A stretch of 34,880 nucleotides of DNA from Clostridia bacterium. Lineage in GTDB: Bacteria > Bacillota > Clostridia > Christensenellales > Aristaeellaceae. Positions within the stretch are counted from its first letter, which is position 1. Each line of letters starts with the position of its first letter. The stretch lies in assembly GCA_017436605.1 (NCBI GenBank), contig JAFSCW010000069.1, positions 1 through 34,880 of the forward strand, given 5' to 3'. Shown here piece by piece: positions 30,777-34,880 of this stretch. Both the position numbers and the translations under genes were made by a program. Below the pieces are notes generated by a model, which saw only the letters and a list, made by a program, of their open reading frames with translations, searched no databases and was not told the DNA's origin.

Positions 30777-31445
30777 ATGGAAGAAAGAGTTTTTGAAGGA
30801 CTGGAATATCTGATTTCGTATCCGAAAGGATTTCAGGAAGACAAGGAGTATCCGTTGGTGATCTTTTTGCACGGTGCTGGAGCCCGTGGAAAAACAATGG
30901 AGCGTCTGCGAAAGACTTCCAGTGTTCAAAATCTTCTGAAACGGCAGGATACAAGAGGCTATATTCTTCTTGCACCCTTTTGCAAAAGAGGGGACTGGAA
31001 CGAATGGATGGCAATGCTGATCCGTTTAGTAGAAGTATATCGTGAGATTCCGTATATCGATGAAACACGTATCCATCTGACCGGGAACAGTATGGGTGGC
31101 TATGGGACTTGGACGCTTGCGACACTGTATCCCTATTGGTTTGCGTCCGTGATGCCGATTTGTGGTGGTGGCATTAGCGGATTTGCCAAGAACCTTGTGG
31201 GGCTTCCTATTCGCGCTTTTCATGGCTTACGTGACAAAAATATAGATCCAATCGAGAGCTTACAGATGGCCAAAGCGGTGAATTTGTTCGGCGGTCATGC
31301 TGAGCTGATCCTTTTCCCTGAACTTGAGCATAATTGCTGGGATGCGGTCTATTCTGACGAAAAAAACTACGATTGGTTGTTTTCCTTTACTGCCCGACCG
31401 GATGAATTCGTGATAGAGGAATTATCTGGTGCATACTACGGATAA
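30777..31445 (+). CDS. Alpha/beta hydrolase (carboxylesterase/dienelactone hydrolase-like)
   Basis: A 222-residue alpha/beta-fold hydrolase, probably an esterase; the substrate is unknown. The ATG at 30777 has GAGGAGGT 6 bases upstream; the in-frame ATG at 30756 lies before that site. The oxyanion strand reads PLVIFLHGAGARG (26-38). The nucleophile elbow is G-N-S105-M-G-G in IHLTGNSMGGYG. The acid is D153 or D157 in HGLRDKNIDP, and the base is H185 in FPELEHNCWD. The set matches prolyl-oligopeptidase/phospholipase-like esterases such as those with GNSMGG(Y)GT. No signal peptide, so it acts in the cytoplasm. It is lower in GC than chromosomal genes and is driven by leader copy 1. Confidence 0.87.
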   Translation: MEERVFEGLEYLISYPKGFQEDKEYPLVIFLHGAGARGKTMERLRKTSSVQNLLKRQDTRGYILLAPFCKRGDWNEWMAMLIRLVEVYREIPYIDETRIHLTGNSMGGYGTWTLATLYPYWFASVMPICGGGISGFAKNLVGLPIRAFHGLRDKNIDPIESLQMAKAVNLFGGHAELILFPELEHNCWDAVYSDEKNYDWLFSFTARPDEFVIEELSGAYYG

Positions 31446-31521
31446 AAAAGCGAGATGAAATAATCTGCATTATTTATTGACAGGTATCGTATTACCTAAC
31501 GAATGGGTATAGTACAATAAT

Positions 31522-31636
31522 TGATTTGTACGTGCTGTTTATTTAGCGCTTTGTGACATGTTCTGCTTGATCTGTTGACGCTCATCTGATTTGCATGATA
31601 GTTTTCGAGTTGAAAAGTGGAATGTAATTATGTGTA
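31522..31636 (+). repeat. 115-bp regulatory leader, copy 2 (upstream of the G1P dehydrogenase)
   Basis: Direct repeat of 30648-30762, offset by exactly 874 bp. Most of the 8 differences are transitions. Confidence 0.93.
31575..31604 (+). promoter_or_regulatory. Promoter in leader copy 2
   Basis: TTGACG (31575-31580), 18-bp spacer, TAGTTT (31599-31604) with TGA before it. Confidence 0.55.
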
Positions 31637-31673
31637 AAAAGAGTATAGGATCATGTGCAAAGGGGGCATATAG

Positions 31674-32987
31674 ATGGAACTTCAATGGAGTAAGAAGGTT
31701 TGTGCATGTGGCAAGGCACATGTGACGACGGTGGATGAAGTGATCGTTGGCTACGGAGTGATCAGCCAGATTCCGCGATTGCTTGAGAAATACGGAAGCA
31801 AAAAGCCATTCATTCTTGCAGACTGCAATACATATCAGGCGGCGGGAAAGTGCATATGTCAGATGCTTGCAGATAACGGCATTGCCTATGGTAGCTATGT
31901 CTTCCCGCAGACGGCGCTTGAGCCGGACGAAGCGGCTGTCGGCGCTGCGGTTATGCATTTTGATCATAGCTGCGATCTGATCATCGGCGTGGGTTCCGGC
32001 GTCATCAACGATATCGGCAAGATCCTCAGCCGCACGTCCGGCAGGAAGTACATCATCGTTGCGACGGCCCCCTCGATGGACGGCTATGCTTCGGCGACGT
32101 CGTCCATGTCGATGGATGGTCTCAAGACGTCGCTGAATTCCCGCTGTGCGGATGTGATCATCGGCGATATCGATATCCTCAAGCATGCGCCGGAACACAT
32201 GCTCAAGGCGGGCCTTGGCGACATGCTGGCCAAATACGTGAGCATCGCCGAATGGCGCATTGCGCATCTGATCACAGGCGAATACTACTGCGAGACGGTG
32301 GCGGATCTGGTGCGCACGGCGCTGAAAAAGTGCGTGGATAACGCCGAAGGGCTGCTGCGCAGGGACGATGCGGCGATTGAAGCGGTCTTCGAGGGACTTG
32401 TGATCGGCGGCGTGGCGATGGCCTATGCGGGCGTGTCCCGTCCGGCTTCGGGCGTAGAGCATTATTTCTCGCACGTCTGGGACATGCGCGGACTGGAGTT
32501 CGGCACGCAGGTCGATCTGCACGGCATCCAGTGTGCTGTGGGTACGCTGCTTGCCGCGCAGCTGTATGAGCATATCCGTACATATAAGCCCGATGAAGAA
32601 AGGGCGAAAGCATTTGTGCAGGCGTTTTCCTATGATGCATGGAAGGAAGAGCTGCGCGCGTTCCTCGGCAAGGGCGCGGAGGCAATGATCGCGCTGGAAG
32701 CCAAAGAGGGCAAGTATGATCCCTGCGGACATGCTGCGCGCTATGGGATCATTGACGAGCATTGGGAGGACATTCTGAAGATTCTTGAGGAAGAGCTGCC
32801 TTCCGCCAAGGAGATCGAAAAGATCCTTGATACCATCGGCATCTGTGGTGATCCGCAGGTTCTTGGCGTCAGCAAGGCACAACAGAAGCTGTCCTTCCAG
32901 GCGACGAAGGATATCCGCGATAAGTATGTGCTCTCCCGCCTTGCGTGGGATCTGGGTATTTTAGACGAACTCTGTGATACCATCTGA
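31674..32987 (+). CDS. sn-glycerol-1-phosphate dehydrogenase (AraM/EgsA family)
   Basis: An NAD(P)H-dependent metal enzyme that reduces dihydroxyacetone phosphate to sn-glycerol-1-phosphate; in Bacillus the AraM product feeds G1P-linked prenyl lipids. The ATG at 31674 has AGGGGG about 8 bases upstream. The 437-residue product starts CxCGKAHVTTVDEVIVG, typical of the family. The nucleotide loop is LIIGVGSGVINDIGK (about 101-115), and ATAPSMDGYASATSSM is the family hallmark. Metal ligands are the D of GLGDMLAKY and the histidines in GVEHYFSHVW and VDLHGIQ. An extra C-terminal ~150 residues agree with AraM-type length. The first ~80 codons are less GC-rich than the rest. It is a monocistron driven by leader copy 2 and followed by a terminator. 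Confidence 0.92.
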   Translation: MELQWSKKVCACGKAHVTTVDEVIVGYGVISQIPRLLEKYGSKKPFILADCNTYQAAGKCICQMLADNGIAYGSYVFPQTALEPDEAAVGAAVMHFDHSCDLIIGVGSGVINDIGKILSRTSGRKYIIVATAPSMDGYASATSSMSMDGLKTSLNSRCADVIIGDIDILKHAPEHMLKAGLGDMLAKYVSIAEWRIAHLITGEYYCETVADLVRTALKKCVDNAEGLLRRDDAAIEAVFEGLVIGGVAMAYAGVSRPASGVEHYFSHVWDMRGLEFGTQVDLHGIQCAVGTLLAAQLYEHIRTYKPDEERAKAFVQAFSYDAWKEELRAFLGKGAEAMIALEAKEGKYDPCGHAARYGIIDEHWEDILKILEEELPSAKEIEKILDTIGICGDPQVLGVSKAQQKLSFQATKDIRDKYVLSRLAWDLGILDELCDTI

Positions 32988-32995
32988 ATATGAGA

Positions 32996-33035
32996 TTCCC
33001 TGCATGCGGCTTAAAACTGCATGCAGGGAATTATT
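32996..33035 (+). terminator. Terminator after the G1P dehydrogenase gene
   Basis: A 12-bp perfect stem TTCCCTGCATGC/GCATGCAGGGAA (32996-33007, 33019-33030) followed by TTATTG. It probably also serves the convergent AraC-family gene. Confidence 0.82.
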
Positions 33036-33041
33036 GTATGC

Positions 33042-33956
33042 TCACTTCTTCTTGCTGCGTTTGTATTCCGACGGCGTCATGCCGGTGCGCGCGCGGAAGG
33101 CATTGATGAACGAGGACATGCTGTGGAAGCCGGAGGAATCAAAGGCGAAGGTGACGCTCTTGCTTTCCTTGAGCAGGTTCTTGGCGTAGTCCACCTTGCG
33201 GTTGACGAGGTATTCGGAGAGCTGGATATTGTAGTATTGCTTGAAGATCCTGCTGACGTACTCTCTGCTATAATAGAAATGCTGTGCAATTTCAGAAACC
33301 GTATTCAGCGTCTGGAAGTTGCAGTCGACGTACTCACGCAGCGCGCGCACGTTTTCAGGGATGTCTGCGATGCGGTTGCTGTTCACATCGGAGTGATTGG
33401 CAATCAGGTGAAACAGTTGGGTCACATGGCTGTAAGCCAGCAGTGCAGCGTCGTTTTCGTCCGCGCGCAGGACAGATTTCAGCTTTTCCAGCAGATAGTA
33501 GAATTCTGCACGGTACTGCGGCTTGATGTGATGGAAGGAGGCGTGTTTCTCTGCAAAGAATGCAGGGAGCGCTAAAATATCCAGCGAGGAGAAAAACTGC
33601 GGGGAGAAATAGAACACATAGCGCTCGTAGGGCCCAAGATCGAGCAGCCGCGCCGTGTGCATGCAGCCCGGCGGAACGAGGAGAATATCATCCTTGTGCG
33701 GCAGCATCTCCTGATCGTCGGAGATGTAGGAGATCTGCCCGGTGATGTAGATATCCATTTCAAAGAAACGATGGCTGTGCAGCTTTTCAGGGAACATGCT
33801 CGCGCTGTAATCCGTTCTTCTATGGGAGAAAACGAGATGCCTGCCGATATAGAAGTCCTCCCATCCGGTATAGTTGCGGTACTTTTGCAGCCCCGGTCGG
33901 ATCAGCGCTTCGGGCAGATAGCGGGATTCGATATGCTCCTGCAGATAGGTTTTCAC
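33042..33956 (-). CDS. AraC-family transcriptional regulator
   Basis: A 304-residue regulator with an N-terminal cupin ligand-binding domain and a C-terminal double helix-turn-helix. The start is taken as GTG 33956, which has TGAGGTGA upstream. The in-frame ATGs at 34001 and 33998 lack a ribosome-binding site. The cupin part includes HSHRFFEMDIYITG and DDILLVPPGCMH (about 60-100). The DNA-binding part (about 200-304) has VSEIAQHFYYSREYVSRIFKQYYN, then NRKVDYAKNLLKESKSVTFAFDSSGFHSMSSFINAFRARTGMTPSEYKR, the AraC signature. The second HTH reads VTFAFDSSGF where VTEIAFxxGF is usual, a mild deviation. It is divergent from the FAD oxidoreductase, the probable target. Members of this kind commonly sense sugars. 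Confidence 0.93.
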   Translation of the reverse strand: MKTYLQEHIESRYLPEALIRPGLQKYRNYTGWEDFYIGRHLVFSHRRTDYSASMFPEKLHSHRFFEMDIYITGQISYISDDQEMLPHKDDILLVPPGCMHTARLLDLGPYERYVFYFSPQFFSSLDILALPAFFAEKHASFHHIKPQYRAEFYYLLEKLKSVLRADENDAALLAYSHVTQLFHLIANHSDVNSNRIADIPENVRALREYVDCNFQTLNTVSEIAQHFYYSREYVSRIFKQYYNIQLSEYLVNRKVDYAKNLLKESKSVTFAFDSSGFHSMSSFINAFRARTGMTPSEYKRSKKK

Positions 33957-34028
33957 GGCAGTCACCTCAAAGAGTTCACAAATTCGAAATTGAATCATCA
34001 CATGACGATAAGATTTTTCGTTCTGTGC

Positions 34029-34037
34029 TGTTATAAT
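34029..34037 (+). promoter_or_regulatory. Extended -10 promoter of the FAD oxidoreductase gene
   Basis: TGTTATAAT (34029-34037); no -35 consensus, which fits a need for an activator. Its -10 is one arm of the inverted repeat 34031-34048. Confidence 0.65.
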
Positions 34038-34048
34038 ATGAATTATAA
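34031..34048. repeat. Inverted repeat shared by both divergent -10 boxes
   Basis: TTATAAT-ATGA-ATTATAA, with a perfect TATAAT on each strand. Confidence 0.7.
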
Positions 34049-34071
34049 GAAAGATTCGTCTATTTTGTCAA
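34042..34071 (-). promoter_or_regulatory. Sigma-A promoter of the AraC-family gene
   Basis: On the reverse strand: perfect TTGACA (34071-34066), 18-bp spacer, perfect TATAAT (34047-34042). The -35 lies next to the ribosome-binding site of the FAD oxidoreductase. The leader to the GTG start is about 80 bases. Confidence 0.82.
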
Positions 34072-34087
34072 GAAAGGATGTGCAAAA

Positions 34088-34880
34088 GTGAACAACAGAT
34101 TGAAGACGATCTGTCACGAGGCGGACATCTGTGTGGTTGGCGGCGGCATTGGCGGCATGTTCTCTGCGATTTCTGCGGCGAGAACCGGCGCAAAGGTTGT
34201 CCTGATGCACGACAGGCCGGTGCTCGGCGGCAACGCGAGCTCCGAAATCCGCATGTGGATCTCCGGTGCGGGCACGCGCGTGCGCGACCTGCAGGAGACC
34301 GGACTGATGGAAGAGCTGCTGCTGGAAAACATGCACCGCAATCCCAAGCGCAACTTCTCCATCTGGGACAGCATCCTCTATGAAAAGGTGCGCTTTGAAG
34401 AGAATATCGATCTGCTGCTCAACTGCTCCTGCTGCGACGCAGAGATGGATGGCGATAGAATCGTTTCCGTGACGGGCTTCCAGCTGACGACCTACACCTG
34501 GCATACGGTGAAGGCGAAGATCTTCATCGATTGCTCCGGCGACAGCATCCTTGCGCCGCTGACGGGCGCTGAGTTCCGTGTGGGCCGCGAGAGCAAGGAC
34601 GAGTTTGGTGAATCCTTCGGCGTTGAGACGGCGGACAACCATACCATGGGCATGAGCCTGCTGATTCAGGCGCGCGAGACGGATCATCCCGTTTCGTTCA
34701 CGCCGCCTTCCTGGGCATATACGTTCAAGACCGACGAAGAAATGAACTTTAAGCCCCACAATCTCTACGCGATCAACACCAACTTCTACTGGGTGGAGCT
34801 CGGCGGCATGCAGGACAGCATTGCCGATACCGAAGAAATCCGCGATGAGCTGCTCAAGATCGCCTTCGGCGCGTGGGATC
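34088..34880 (+). CDS. FAD-dependent oxidoreductase, N-terminal part (3' end outside window)
   Basis: The first 264 codons of a flavoprotein of the FAD_oxidored (PF12831-like) family. The start is a GTG at 34088, with AAAGGA about 10 bases upstream; no ATG is in frame nearby. The dinucleotide-binding motif is ICVVGGGIGGMFSAISAARTGAKV (G18-G23 core), and VLGGNASSEIRMW (46-58) is the family's signature. IDCSGDSILAPLTGAEFRVGRES (about 150-172) is the second flavin-contact block typical of the family. Enzymes of this group often sit in carbohydrate-use loci under AraC-type regulators, as here, but the substrate cannot be read. The sequence is cut at the right edge of the window. Confidence 0.9.
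   Translation, partial: MNNRLKTICHEADICVVGGGIGGMFSAISAARTGAKVVLMHDRPVLGGNASSEIRMWISGAGTRVRDLQETGLMEELLLENMHRNPKRNFSIWDSILYEKVRFEENIDLLLNCSCCDAEMDGDRIVSVTGFQLTTYTWHTVKAKIFIDCSGDSILAPLTGAEFRVGRESKDEFGESFGVETADNHTMGMSLLIQARETDHPVSFTPPSWAYTFKTDEEMNFKPHNLYAINTNFYWVELGGMQDSIADTEEIRDELLKIAFGAWD

Noticed and set aside
33957-34001. ATG starts at 34001 or 33998 for the AraC-family gene
   Set aside because: Neither has a ribosome-binding site, whereas GTG 33956 has TGAGGTGA at a suitable distance. They remain possible.

Overview
The window looks like a chromosomal segment of an anaerobic, moderately high-GC, endospore-forming Bacillota (class Clostridia). The grounds are a pyruvate:ferredoxin oxidoreductase, spo0A and yunB, a DnaD/DnaC-type primosome operon, dnaE, Gram-positive Shine-Dalgarno sequences (AAGGAGG) and many intrinsic terminators. 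The Pro/Thr-rich linkers and composition resemble gut Clostridia such as Christensenellales, but that placement is only an inference. 29 protein genes are supported, the first and last cut by the window edges. No rRNA, tRNA, CRISPR array or IS transposase was seen.

Layout. 1-9.5 kb is housekeeping: the C-terminal third of PFOR, a membrane-anchored triple-SH3b protein, murG (GTG start, reverse strand), a long-form PRPP synthetase, an exported DUF3048 protein (reverse), a class I aminotransferase (TTG start) and a nitroreductase. Most have their own near-consensus sigma-A promoter and terminator. 9.5-10.5 kb is an accessory patch with a MITE-like inverted-repeat element and an AT-rich NUDIX gene. 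10.5-15 kb holds a YetF/DUF4363 pair, an HD-domain hydrolase, a MATE transporter and an M28 peptidase with an inserted membrane segment. 15-22 kb is a replication cluster: a small membrane protein plus dnaE on the reverse strand, back to back with dnaD-dnaC on the forward strand; dnaC is a striking patchwork of GC-rich and AT-rich blocks. 22-28 kb carries a helical-bundle protein, a stand-alone ABC-type ATPase, a class A penicillin-binding protein, yunB and spo0A.

28.2-30.6 kb is a lower-GC accessory island directly behind spo0A: a tyrosine recombinase, a non-coding region with three 17-bp repeats at an exact 22-bp period, and two tandem paralogous genes of unknown family. 30.6-34.9 kb holds an alpha/beta hydrolase and an sn-glycerol-1-phosphate dehydrogenase, each preceded by a copy of the same 115-bp regulatory leader (about 93% identical, no gaps). 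An AraC-family regulator and an FAD-dependent oxidoreductase follow, whose divergent promoters share one inverted repeat.

The best candidates for something undescribed are the recombinase/22-bp-repeat/paralog-pair island, the duplicated leader driving two unrelated enzymes, and the mosaic dnaC. All functions are inferred from reading the sequence; no database search was possible.
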